A stretch of DNA of 64,000 nucleotides from Aquilaria yunnanensis (Eukaryota > Streptophyta > Magnoliopsida > Malvales > Thymelaeaceae). The stretch spans positions 13,887,001-13,951,000 of the forward strand of contig CM077594.1 of assembly GCA_039654915.1 (NCBI GenBank), read 5' to 3'. Below the pieces are notes generated by a model. It was given only the letters and a program-made list of their open reading frames with translations. It ran no database searches and was not told the origin of the DNA. Of this stretch, positions 1 to 12,200 are shown piece after piece. Positions within the stretch are counted from its first letter, which is position 1. Every line of letters begins with the position of its first letter. A program made the position numbers and the translations under genes.

Positions 1-639
1 CACCACTGATAACTCCAATATCTTGCTCTTATATAATTATAAGATATGAGAATTACAAAAGACTTATTGTCCTACTCCTATCTTCTTTTGGACTTTTCAC
101 TCTTTTGAAACCCCTTACATCTTGCCTCTTTAGCACATTGGTTTTTCTTTTATACTCAAACTCTAACACAATAAGTCTTTTTATAAGCCATACACAAACT
201 CAAACCAAATCAAAATAAGAATATCAAATCCTAAACAAATAGGAAACTAAAACCAAATCCTAAATAAAATCAAAATTCTTAATCATCTTGAATTTAAGCC
301 AGCAAACCCAACAATCTGGTTAGCATCCTCCAACTTGGACTTTCCTTTGTGAACCGTTTTCCACTCCAATGCCACCAGAAGATTGCATTAGCTCCTGCAT
401 TTTAGGGTTCTCCAGCTGGCTCCACCTCACTCTACTAGAATGCCACTTACTCCCTCTGATTTGATTTGGCTTCTTTGAAGAATTTGGGATGTTATTTCAG
501 CGTAGAATCTATGAGTTTGTTTGCTATTGCAGGCATATATCTCATCAAGCCCAATTGTTTGGCACTACACTTGCTACTCCATTATCTCTCATTTGATTTG
601 GCTGGTATTTATACTATATTTTGAAATAGAAGAAGATTT
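1..639. other. Intergenic DNA, unassigned
   Basis: No gene is supported here. The sequence is AT-rich with stop codons in every frame. I recognise no domain, no tRNA and no clear LTR boundary. Confidence 0.4.
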
Positions 640-1720
640 CACTGTTTATCAACAGTAATTACTGTAGATGAACACTTTTGCGCTTTTGTTTTTGCTTTTC
701 TCTCTCTCTCTCTCTCTCTTTGCAATTGTTTTTTATTTGGATGTGGTTTGCATTTTTTTTAGTTCAAACCCTTTTCGCATAGCGCTAATCTTTATGAGGG
801 CCTATGTTGCAATTTTCTCGATTTTAGTCTATTTCATGTTTGTTTAAGTTAAAATGTGGTTTTAGTCCCTAACTTTCTTATTTTCCCATTTTAGGCTCTG
901 AGTTACGTTCATGTTACATTTTGGTTCCCAAATTTTATTAATTAAATCTTCTATTTGCTTTCTTGGTCTTGAAGCTTTTTTTTTTGTTGTTTTATATACT
1001 ATTTTCTAAAGTAAGACATTAGTGACCGTAATTTGTTTATTTTTTAGTTAAACCATTTTTATCTTTATTAAGTCAATTATTAAATCCTTAATACCTAAGA
1101 TTTTTCCAATTTTTTGTCTTGATCCTAATGTTTTTTTATTGATTTTCTATGTTGTTATTTTCTAAAATGAAACTCTAATCATTATAATATATCTAGGCTT
1201 TAGTCAATTTTTTTTACTTTTTTTTTAATCTTTATTAAGTTAATGGTCAAATTGTTAATTGATTAGCATATATTAAACATATTTTTGCAATTCGGTCATT
1301 TTTTTTATCATAATTGATGAATTACATTTTTTGTAGCATCAATTATTTACTTTAAGCTCTATAGTTTAATAAAGTAATCTGACCTATAATTGTTAAAATA
1401 AATTTTTCTAGATAAATTTTTCATCAATATTAGAAATTAGAGTTTGATTTAATGAGAGATAAAAGTTTTAGTGGATTCTTTTTTAATTAACAAAAAAAAT
1501 ACATTATTTGAAAGCATGTATCGTGTTTTGTTTCACAAGTGTTATATTTTTATCATAACTAATCATTTTAATGATATAAATATAACATGAAGAAAGCCAC
1601 ACTCAAATTTAAAATAAATATAAATTTTAATTGATTATCATGAATTTATGCATGAGAAATTTTTATTTATTTATTATTAAAATTTATTACAAAAAATATT
1701 AGCCATGATGTGTAGGTCAC
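640..1720 (+). repeat. Dispersed repeat, copy A (inverted relative to copy B)
   Basis: This T-rich stretch contains phrases such as 'ttttcccattttaggc' and 'gagataaaagtttt'. The reverse complement of about 18740-19930 reads along it in the same order, including the 'actattttctaaagta' block and the 'actaatcattttaat' block. The two copies are degenerate (many substitutions and small indels) and lie in opposite orientation on either side of the PDH-E2 gene. No coding capacity, TIR or LTR was identified, so the family is unknown; the extents are approximate. A CT microsatellite lies near 699-720. Confidence 0.6.
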
Positions 1721-2590
1721 CAAACCTCTTTATTTGTTCTCTTAGTATCTATTTTTTTAATTATTTATTTATTATCTTCTAAGCTAAAATTTTGGTAACC
1801 ATGGTTTGTCTCTTTTATTTTTTTAATCAACCATAGTGACTTTATTTAAATTTTTTTATTGGTTTTTTTTATAATTATTTTTTTGAACAAAACTTTAGTC
1901 ATTATGAGTTATCTTTTTTTTTTTGTATGGTTTGAGCAAATTTGTTTTAGCCAATGTTTTTATTTTTTTGATTTTCCTTTATTAAGTCATTGATTAAGCC
2001 TTTAATTCCTAAAATCTTTGCATTCAGTCTCTTGGCCTGAAGGCCATTTTGTTTGTTTGTTTTTATTTATTAATCATTAAACTCCACTTTTTCTCATTGA
2101 AATTACAATCATTGTTTTTATATTATTAACTTTTTCATATTATTTTTCTCTTAAAAAATAAAAGTTTAGCCGCCGCGGTTTATCTTCTGATACTTAAAAA
2201 TTTTTTTTTGCTCTCTTAGTCCTGAAACTTTACCTTGACTTTTGATCCTGGGTCTTGCTTTTTTTTTTTCATTTCATGAAAATTTTTTTCTTCTTCAGTG
2301 ATTACCACTATATATATATATATATATATATATAATGTAAATACAAATTGAACCGCTGTAAAGTACGAGTACCATAAACCTCGTATATTTATGGATAGAA
2401 TGAAACATTCCAAAATAAAAAAGAAAAAAATTGCACTTAACCATTGATCATGAAGTGCGTTATCAGAATACCCCAATAAATGGACTAGGGCATGAATCGT
2501 TTAAAACGTTGGCTATTGGGGTTTATTTATTGTTCAACAGACTGTGAAAACTGGCTCACGTGAAAGTCTTAGAAGAAGTTCAGGATAGGG
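1721..2590. other. AT-rich intergenic DNA with TA microsatellite
   Basis: Poly-T-rich DNA continues from copy A and has similar phrasing ('aaccatggtttgtc'), so it may be part of the same repeat. A (TA)n microsatellite lies at about 2310-2334. No gene is supported. Confidence 0.5.
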
Positions 2591-3585
2591 GGAAAAGAGG
2601 TCGGACCTTTTTTAAGTAGCTCGATCTCAAATTCGAATTGAGGCTTTTTGAGCTGGGATTTTTTGAGTTCGAGTTCGAGCTCGAGCCAAAAAATGGGTTC
2701 GAGTAAATTTAGGGCCGAGCTCGAGCCTCAAGGTATTTGGTCCTATGGGCTCATGGGCCTATTAGTCTTGAGCTTAAGTAGTTCCCTTAAGACCAATTAG
2801 CATTGGCATATAACTCGAAGAAATGAAGCCATGCTTCTGCAGACGCATCTGACATGCTTGTCTTTTTCTTATATGTGGCTGCGTTCTACCAAGTGGCCAT
2901 AACTCGAGGCTCACATTCGTAACCTTCAAAGCTTATCTACTCGGATTGCACCGGTTGAAAGCAAGAATAGCAGAAAGATGGGCTCCGTCGAACCTAGCTT
3001 GGAGGAATTAATACAGGAGCAAAAGCGCATCAAGAACCCTTAAGTTCCTGTCGTTATGGATTCTTATCACCTACCTTTGATAGCCGATGCCGACGCTGGA
3101 AGCCCAAACCTAGGTCGGGAGCAAATGGCCAACTCGCAAATCTTGCCGTCCCCAGATCATAAATCTTTGCCGCTGTCAAATCACGAATTTTTGCCGCCAT
3201 TGATTTCTTGATTTATATGGATTTTTGCTCATGAGTTGGACAACAATGGCCCATAAACTGACCCGATAGGTGGCTGAGGGCGGACTATGGTGGCTCTGCA
3301 ATCAAAGTGAGGAAGACAATGGCTAAGTTGTGCAGTTTAAAAAATTAGGGTAGATTAGCAAAGGATCAGAAAGTTTGAGATAGATTTTCTAATTTTTTCT
3401 TTCCTGGTTATCTTATATTGAAAATTACAGATTTAGTCATCATCCTTTATCTAAGTTGTAATTATGGTACTAAAGATTTATATGTATCATTTGAGCCTAA
3501 CGAGCGTTCGGGCCGAACTCAAGCCTAAAAAGTTGAGGCTTGAGCAATTTGAGCCAGAGCCCGGGTAGTACCGAATTACACTAGG
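2591..3585. repeat. Possible TE remnant with 'gagctcgagcc' motifs
   Basis: Both ends are rich in short palindrome-like motifs (gagctcgagcc near 2660-2730, ggccgaactcaagcc and aaaagttgaggcttgag near 3510-3550). This resembles the subterminal repeats of non-autonomous DNA transposons. I could not define terminal repeats or a target duplication, and no ORF is convincing. Confidence 0.3.
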
Positions 3586-3685
3586 ACTTGGTAGGATAGT
3601 AGTATATAAACAATCAGAAGTTTTAGGGGAAAAAAGATTCAGAAAAAAAGACGAAGAAGAGCCAAAAAAAGAAAAAAGAAAAAAA

Positions 3686-4882
3686 GGAAAATTACCAAAA
3701 TTCCCTGAGGTTTGGGGTAACCGACAGTTATTACCATAGACAAAGAAAATTAGCTGATTTAACCCATCTAAACTTATTTGATAAAAACTTTGGACCCCAG
3801 CTTTTACATCTAACAATTTACCCCTATCTTTAACAAAAACCTAAACGAAACCCATGCACATACAGACGCTGCTGCCGGAGAATGTCCATCTCTGTCCTCC
3901 CTTCTCTCTGCCTTTGTCTCGCTACTCTTTCGTGGCCAACCCCACCTTCCCTTCTCCTTGGGCACCGTGGCTTCCTTTCGCGATTCCTCCGCCCAGAGCA
4001 CAATTCAAATTGGTTGAAGGCCGTTCTCGATCCCCTGTCAGTTCGTCTCTCTCTTCACAACCCTGAGAAGGAGCATGATTCCCCATCAGTTCCTCTCTTT
4101 CATCACAATTCACTGCAAATCGATACATTCACCATCAAGACATTCACAATCGGGACGTTCATCGGAGAGCAGGATTCATCAGGACATCTGCACGATTCAT
4201 CAGAGAGCACGAATTTGGGTATGGGTTTCATGACGATGATGGTACGAGGACGAGCTTGACATTCCACATCATTCAGTCCAATTGTTGTTGAGTCCAGATG
4301 TGATTATAAGCAAACGATCGGTGAGGAGAAAAGGATAGCTGGTGGTGGCCGTCCGATCAAGGAGAAGGGGCGATTGAATCGCCGTCCTTGTTGAGCAAAT
4401 CGCAAACAAATTTGACGCGAACAAATCGTCGTCGTCCGATCCCAGCTGGTTGTTTATTGATACGCCTTCGGACTGCCGTGATCGGTGGGGGAAAAGGGAT
4501 AAAACGAAGAGAAAGCAGAGCAGCGGGAGAAGAAGAAGAGAGGGAAGAGAGAGCAAAGCAACAGTCTTCATCGTTCAATCCAATTGCCGATTTTGGTTTT
4601 GTCGGATTTTGGCTCCAATGGTCAATTCTATCCTCCGTAGGCCTGGAGTTCCAGTAAGAGTGTTAGGGCTCCTGTTAATCACTGAAAGAATTTGGGAGTA
4701 AATTTTATAAGAAAGAAAGATTGGAGTACAAAATTAAGCATTTTCTATTTAAAATGTGAGATAAAACTTCCGATGGTAAATCACAGTGTTAACTTCCGAT
4801 GGGTAAATGTAGGTTTTTTTTAAAATGTGAGGTAAAACTGTACGTTAAACCAAATCTCAGTGAGGTTTTGGTAGTTTTTCCC
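3686..4882. mobile_element. Mutator-like TIR element with GC-rich interior (about 1.2 kb)
   Basis: The left end (ggaaaattaccaaaattccc, then tgaggtttgg) matches the reverse complement of the right end (gggaaaaactaccaaaacct, then cactgagatttgg), giving a degenerate TIR of roughly 40 bp. The interior, about 3850-4690, is distinctly GC-richer than its surroundings and has short overlapping ORFs in several frames, none recognisable. The ends resemble those of the MITEs at 20107 and 35382, so it probably belongs to that superfamily. The flanking 9-mers do not match, so target duplication is not confirmed. Confidence 0.6.
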
Positions 4883-4894
4883 GAACAATGCTTC

Positions 4895-5900
4895 GGGTAA
4901 ATTGCATCTGTGGCCCCTAACCTTTTATTATTGTTCTATTTTGAACCCCAACCTCAAAATCTTGCATGGAAGTCCTTAACCTTAATTTTTTTGTTCCATT
5001 TTAGACCTTTAGAGGGATGAAAAATGTTAAAATTGACGAACTTGACCACATAGCATGCCAACTTGGAATGATTTGCCATAGTGGTACAATAAAAAAGGAA
5101 GAAAATTAATAAAAAGGAAAATATGCAAAAAGGGGAAAAAAAAACAGATCGGACGAAAATGTTCACACCCTCCTACCACCACCGCCATCCGTCTCTAGTG
5201 AAATAGAAGGTGAAGGAGGCGAAATCGAGGCTTAAAAGGAAGGTGGAGGAGGTGAAATCAAGGCTTGTACACTGTCTTTGTCTTCGGTGAGAGGTTAGTA
5301 GGCGAAATCGAAGGGGGGTGGGGGAGATTCGGGAATGGGGGGAGATTCGTGAACTGTTGGAGATTTATGATGGCGAGAGATTCACAACAGTGGAAGTTTC
5401 ATGACGGCGGTGGTGGATGGCAGGAGAGCGAAAGAGGTGGTGGAAGGAGATTCACAACGGTAGGAGATTCGTGAATTGCTACCAGAGGATGCAAAAGAGG
5501 ATTGCGGAGGTAAAGGCTCGCTCCGCCGACAAAGGTGGAGGGGATTGGGGGATGAAGGTGGAGGGGATTGGCTACTCGTCTGATTGCTCGATTTTTGTGT
5601 GAACAGACGGGGGAGTCAGTGGGGATTGACAGACGGTGGTGGGAGACGATTTCTTTTTATTTTTTTTTTATTTTTCTTTTTCCATATTTCCTTTTTTATT
5701 AGTTTTTTTTCCATATCATTATTGGGGCTGATTCATTGTGCCACATGGCCAATTCCATTATAATTGTGACTTTTTTCATCTTTCAAATGTCTAAAATGGA
5801 ACAAAAAATTGAGGTTACGGACTTTTCATGTAGGATTTTGAGATTGGGGTTTAAAATAGGATAATAATAAAAGATTAAGGGCCAAAAATGCAATTTATCC
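4895..5900. mobile_element. Long-TIR element with GC-rich interior (about 1.0 kb)
   Basis: The left end starts gggtaaattgcatctgtggc and continues through 'cctaacctttta', 'ttctattttgaacccc' and 'caacctcaaaatc'. The reverse complement of the right end reads ggataaattgcatttttggc and then the same phrases in order, so the inverted repeats are roughly 110 bp. The interior (about 5160-5650) is GC-rich and contains gaggtgaaatcaagg, a motif also present inside the element at 24481. No transposase is encoded. No matching target duplication was found. It ends about 330 bp upstream of the PDH-E2 start codon. Confidence 0.65.
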
Positions 5901-5911
5901 TTATTTCTTCC

Positions 5912-5917
5912 TATAAA
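5912..5917 (+). promoter_or_regulatory. Candidate TATA box for the PDH-E2 gene
   Basis: The sequence tataaa lies 12 bp beyond the end of the upstream TIR element and about 310 bp before the ATG. It is the only TATA-like hexamer noticed between the element and the start codon. The intervening 5' leader is CT-rich, as is common for plant 5' UTRs. The actual transcription start is not known from sequence. Confidence 0.3.
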
Positions 5918-6229
5918 CTTCAGAGCCTTGCTGTTGCTCGTAGACCAGTCCGCGCTGGCAACCGAATGCAGCCCTTTTCGATCTGAAAAGTTTTTCTGCT
6001 CGTTTTTCTTTTTGAATTTTGTTTTTGTTTTTTTCTTTCCCATTCTTCTTTTTCCTCCTTCACCTCTGTCATACAACTTTTGATTCTTGAGGTCAGGCAG
6101 AATTTGCAAACTCAAATAATCGTCGTCTTTTTTTTCCTTTCAATTGAGGACCCGATGAATTGAATCAGACGATCAAGTTAGTTTCTTTCTCAGTGGCTTC
6201 TCTCTTTTTATCTTCCAGTGACGATTACA

Positions 6230-9200
6230 ATGGCGCTTTCGCGGCTTCGAAGTCCGGCGATCTCCAGATCATCGTCGCTTCTCAGAGCTCGCTTCTTCTC
6301 TCCCTACCAAGCCGCCGCTTCATCCCTCTCTCGGTATTTTCCCATATTTACTTGGCATGTCTACTTATCTGCATTCATATTTTTTTCTCTCATGATTTGA
6401 GATTAACCAGTGCCGCTTCGACGTATATGCAATTTGAGTTCTTTTGGACATGAAGATTGTTTACACTAGTAGTATTTTTAAAGGAAGAAGATTTTATGGA
6501 ATTTAGCTGACGTTTAAAGGGGAGTTTAGAGAATTTAGTTTGTTGGATGCATGGCGTAGTTCAAAGCTTAATGCGCTGCTGCTTTTGGAGATTGGATTTC
6601 GTCACGTAGCTTGAGCAGTGAAGAAAACAACTATATAGGGTTTGGAATTTATTTCATGCTTCTTACAAAAGAAGAGTTGATAACAAGTGAAACACAGTTG
6701 AGAGATGAAATATACTAGCTATGAAAGGAGGTTATAAAATTGCAAATTTGGTCTGAGTTCAGATGATCAATCTGTCTCAGATAGTATCCTAATATTTCTT
6801 GTTTTCCCAGTAGAGGGAAATAAAAGTAATAAGGTTGATTCTTTCTTCTTGATATTTGGCATTTTACCATGGAGAAACAATACCAATCGGTTTAAACAAC
6901 ATTTTTCCAATGTGACATTATTGGTGCTATTGATTGAAATTCTTGGTTTGAAGGCCGATTGAGTTTTCTCTTTTCTTTTTCGTTCCCATATATAACTTGT
7001 GTATTTTTTTTATTATTATGTGCTGAATATAAAACCTTGTACACTGCATGCTTAGATATTATTTTGATTTTTATTTGTATGATGATGCAGCTCTTCAAGT
7101 GATTGGACAAATTGTAATAGTCAGACTGGCACTTTGTTAAGGTTAACTCTCAGCACTTTTCATCTTTAGAACTGAAGCTCTTCATTAATCAGTACGCAGT
7201 TTAGTAATTTTATTCATATGAATTCTTGTGTGTAAGCATATATCTTTAGCTATGCTTGTCATGAGTAATCTTTGCCAAAGTCAATTAGAAGCAGGGGAGC
7301 AGCAGCTGGAAAAAGTTTGGAAAGTGAGATTTGAGTTAGCAACAATAACAGGTCATTGGTTATCCTAAGTGAAATGAAAGTTTAGGAAGTATGATGAACT
7401 CACTTAACCCACATTAATAACTTCTTTTGGACATCACTTTAAAGCTGAATATTATCTATTGATGCTGATCAGTTAATGTCATGTTATCATGTCTTCCAAG
7501 TGTATACTTTTGCACTGTTGCCTTATTCACTGTTTTTTTCTTAACACAGGCCAACTTCCATTTCCAGAATACCTGGAATATATTGGAACGCATTGCAACC
7601 CAAGGTTAGTATTTCAAACTGGATCAGTTCAACCAAAGTAATTCAGTACCTAATGCTCTATAGTTTTCCAGGTGCGAATTGGTGTTCGATGTTTGTCATC
7701 TGCAGGTAGTGCATAATCTTTATATATTTGAATATTTTCTTCTTTCTTGAAATTCATGCATTCTTTAGCATGCATGACTTTTAAGTATTCTCAATTTGCT
7801 TTGCCATGGTGTTGGATTGTTGCATTTCATTTAAATTTTTCAAACAAGCCTATTGACTTGTGCACAAGCAACAAATAATTCGTTTGAAGTAAGATATCCT
7901 CTGTTAAAATTCGGAAAAAGCTTATGGTGTTGATTATTTTTTGTGAAATGTATCTTGAAAACAAGAGCAGCCCTAAGGGAAGGCAGAGGACTGCCTCCTA
8001 TTCTGTCACCCAAGTAAGCCCGTTGGTTCTCCCACAAACCCAAATAGTAGGAGTAGTAGTAGTAGTAATAAATAAATAAATAACTAAATAAGCCAACAAA
8101 TTGGTAAAATCAGACCACAGCTATTATTCCATGTTAACTGCTAGTAGTATTTATGCTACTGGATTTTATCCAGTAAAGTGATAGCAAGTGCCAACTATAA
8201 GCTATTTGCACAATTTCTACAGTGCTTTGAAGAATGTGAGAGACCTGCTTATTCACTTTGCATTGAGTTTTTTTTTTTTTGGGTTAATTCAGGGCCTGAG
8301 CATACAGTCTTAGGTATGCCTGCTTTATCTCCTACAATGGTATGATACTTTGAATTCTGTGTAAATAAATTCTATTTGATTCTTCAACCTTTCTACAATT
8401 ATTAATGATCTTGGCTTACTGGTTCTGTATAGACTCAAGGGAATATTGCAAAGTGGAGGAAAAAAGAGGGAGATAAGGTGCGACAGAAACCTGCTTGTTG
8501 TTCCCCATGCTCCTTTTTGTTTCATATACTCCATCTTTAGGATAGGATGAAAAATCGATAGAAAATGATATGAAACTAATGGACACTCACAGCTCCAGTT
8601 TTTACTTTGATACATAAGGAGCAAGACTTGCTAGGTAAAGACCCGGCATCTTAATCCGTCTCCATGAAAACTTTAGTATTTCTTGAGAAGTCTTTCTTGC
8701 GTTTTGGTATAGTGGTATGGAATCTCTCTCTCCAAGCATATGAAAGTGAATATGCCTGTTATAAACATAGTGAAGAAGTAATATGATAAACCTTTGAAAG
8801 TTGAGGTGAAGTTAACTGAAAAAACTGATTTGAAATGAGATATTTACAATTTAAAAAAGAATTAAGGATAATTGAAGTGTAACAAGAGTATCCCTAAGGA
8901 TACTTGGAAATAAAAAAGAGTCTCCCTAACGTTACAGATATTTTGTAAAAGCCCAATTGGTTCCATATATTGATTATTTGATTTTCATCCAACAGATAGA
9001 GGTGGGTGACATACTGTGTGAGATAGAGACAGATAAGGCCACACTTGAGTTTGAATGTCTTGAAGAGGGGTAATTTTGTTTCTTACTACACTTTATTTTG
9101 GTATTTCATCCAGAGATTAATCGTGAACCATGTCGTCCAACTTTTCATATGATTCCTGCTGCACTTTTAAGCTGCTGTGCCCTTTAACTATTCTGCTTTC

Positions 9201-12200
9201 TTATATGTTTTTTCTTGGCATTTAAACTTGGTTTCAGGCATGAATGATGCCGACCAGATAGAAACTCATGAATTCTATTTACCTGTTATCTTTTGTGCCT
9301 CACCTGCAGCTATCTGGCCAAGATATTAGCTCCTGAAGGCTCAAAGAATGTGCCTGTTGGACAACCTATTGCAGTTATGGTAGGTGGCATCATGTGATAT
9401 GCACTCTTATTTCAGTTAAAACAAATTGGAATTTGGCCCTTTAGTTTATGATGTAATTGTGAGTAAGGGCGCTATGTTATCAGACAAGGCTGTTTCTGTT
9501 TTTTACTTATTAAAATTTCCAAAGTTGGAGTTATAATTAATCGCTACAAGAAAATGGCTTGAATGATATGACTGAGAGTGGTATAAATATAGTGTCTATT
9601 ACGTGGTATCTCTACAAAGATCAACACATGACACCTCTTTGGCAATTTATAAATTTTAATGTATAGTATTTTACTGTTCAACTTTAATAAAAAAAATTAC
9701 TTTTTTGGCATTGCTATAGAATAATCAAGTAGCCATGTAAGCCATAACACCTCTAGCGTCCATTTAGAAATCTCACCCATAGCAAATCCTAATATTAATC
9801 TTGATCCTAATACTGTTGTGAGAAGCTAAACAAAAATAAAAACGAAAACCTTTGCAAAGCATATGCAGAGAAGGAGAATAACTGTACCCATTGTAAAGTA
9901 GAATAAAATCACAAGAGATGTCGCAAAAAAAAAAAAAAAAAATTTATTCTTGCATTTTTTTTTCCTGTTACAGTGAGGGGATTAATCAATCAATGAATCA
10001 ACTAATAGTAATTCCATTATGCTTGGTTGGATTTATCTAATGTGCCAAAAAAGGAAATATGTTTGGTTGGGGGCAAGTTCCGCTGTAAGCAGGGCAATTT
10101 CTCTGTCTATGTATGGGTCATGAAGTAATTCTAGTCGTGTCAGCTCCAAGGATTAGTAATTTTCTGAATTCTTGGTTCCTGTTGTAAACACTCCTTCAAC
10201 TTTGTAGCGGGTATGTAATGATCTTCCATTTGTTTCTCTACCTTGCATCATGCAGGCATGAGAATCTGGTCCTTTATTTCAATTGGTTTCACCATCTTAG
10301 TTATCCTAGATTATAGTCAGAAACTTTGCACATTACGCACCTATACATGTTTTGGCATCTTATAGTATCTCCGCTGCTTAGTGGCTTAATGATGCACCTT
10401 CCTCAGTCCTCCACTCCTCGAAGTGTGGTGCTTCCCTTAAGATCTCCACTGAATTGCACCCAGCCATATGTGACTAAGCTGCAAATTGGCACGTCATATC
10501 TTAAGCTAAGATGTTATCTTCCCATTCCTCACCTGAAATTGTAGTTCAAGAGAGGATTTCTTTTCTTTTCTTTTCTTTTTCTTTTTTTTTTTTGTTGGCC
10601 TGGGGAACGGGGCGGTTGAGGGGGGATGGGAGGGGAGGATTAAAGACTATATCTCTTCACTGTCAGTAAGTTTTCTTTTCAAGCCGTTATAACTTTTATT
10701 TTCTGATGAAATCACACTATAACTATCTATTCACGATGCTGCTAATTGCCTTTTTTAAGGTTGAGGATCAGGATGAAATCAATAATCTGCCTTCTGATAT
10801 TGGGAGTGGATCAGAAGCTAAGGAAGAGAAGAAAGTTCAGGACATTCGAAGTTCTCAGAAAAAAGAGGAAGCAAGTTTTGTTGAGATCGAAGGATTTGAT
10901 CTTCCCCCTCACGTTGTTGTTGGCATGCCAGCACTCTCTCCTACGATGGTACGGTTAATCAGGATTAAATTTCCCATGAACTTGTTCAGGGTGCGCTGAT
11001 TTCTCCATTTTTCATGGTAAAAAGGTAGTTTTGCTTTTAATCTTCTGTTTTGTAGAGCCAAGGTAACATTGCAAATTGGAGGAAAAAGGAAGGTGACAAG
11101 GTAATCCTGGTCTTAGTTACGAAATAGCTTTTCTTAGTATTTCTCATCGTGACAAGATCATTCTGCGTTACTTAAAACATCTGTATTATTGTGCTGGACA
11201 GATAGAGGTTGGTGATGTGATTTGTGAGATTGAGACAGACAAAGCTACCCTGGAATTCGAGTGTCTTGAGGAGGGGTAAGGTTCTCTTGACTTGGATTGT
11301 TAGTTGTTATCAGCAGTCACCTGTATTCAAGCACATGCTGCTAAATTCACTTAGCTGGTGCTGACTGAGACATTAGTGCTTATGGTCCTCAAGAAAATCT
11401 TCATATAGTAACATGTCCACAATAAAATTGAGTGTGAGAGCAAAGACTGATAAAATTTCATATTGAGGGACAACACAGATAGATAATCCTAGAGTGTGAT
11501 ATGAAGGCAGCCTTGAAAAAAGATTAACAATTTGACGTTCGGACAAACCTATTTTTGTTGCATTTTTTTCAGTTTTTTCCTGATTCAATAATACAAGGGT
11601 AATGCCTTTATCTTTAAACTAGAGAAATAAGTTGGGCTTGGAATAATTAGAGTCCATATTTCTTGGAATTCCACTAACACCATTAATTACAGTTGGAATT
11701 GTGAGTTATGAAGGTGGAAGACCTTGACCCATTTGAAGTGCCTCACGTAATAACATTCCTCTCTCTTCCATCTTGCTACACTGAGGAAGTCATTTCATTT
11801 TCACTAAACAGTTCTCTCAATGATTCTTGACCTCAGAACCAGTGCAAATGCCATCATTGACCAAGCCTGCTATAATGCAGCCTAAATTCACTACTTATAG
11901 TATATACATTAGTTGTTTTTTTATGTATAGTATGTATATTGTATGTGGTAGGTAGAGTATGTATGTTCTACACATATGGTATACTACTAAATCTCTTAAA
12001 TCGTTTTCTTTCAGGTAAGTAAATAAGAGGTCATGTATGTATCAGTTTCTTTGTAGCATAGAGAACACAAATTCACCACTTCCCTCCTCCTTAGGATTTA
12101 AGGGGTTCAATAGTATACAGTTCCTATACAATTTACATACTATTGTAGTGGTTTAGGACGCACTATATAGCAGGTTAGCAAATTTTGTGCTGGTTCTGGA

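Noticed and set aside
1..639. Possible LTR retrotransposon end
   Set aside because: No TG...CA boundary pair, primer-binding site or polypurine tract could be identified.
6218..6229. Upstream GTG as E2 start codon
   Set aside because: Plant nuclear genes start at ATG; the in-frame ATG at 6230 begins a good mitochondrial presequence.
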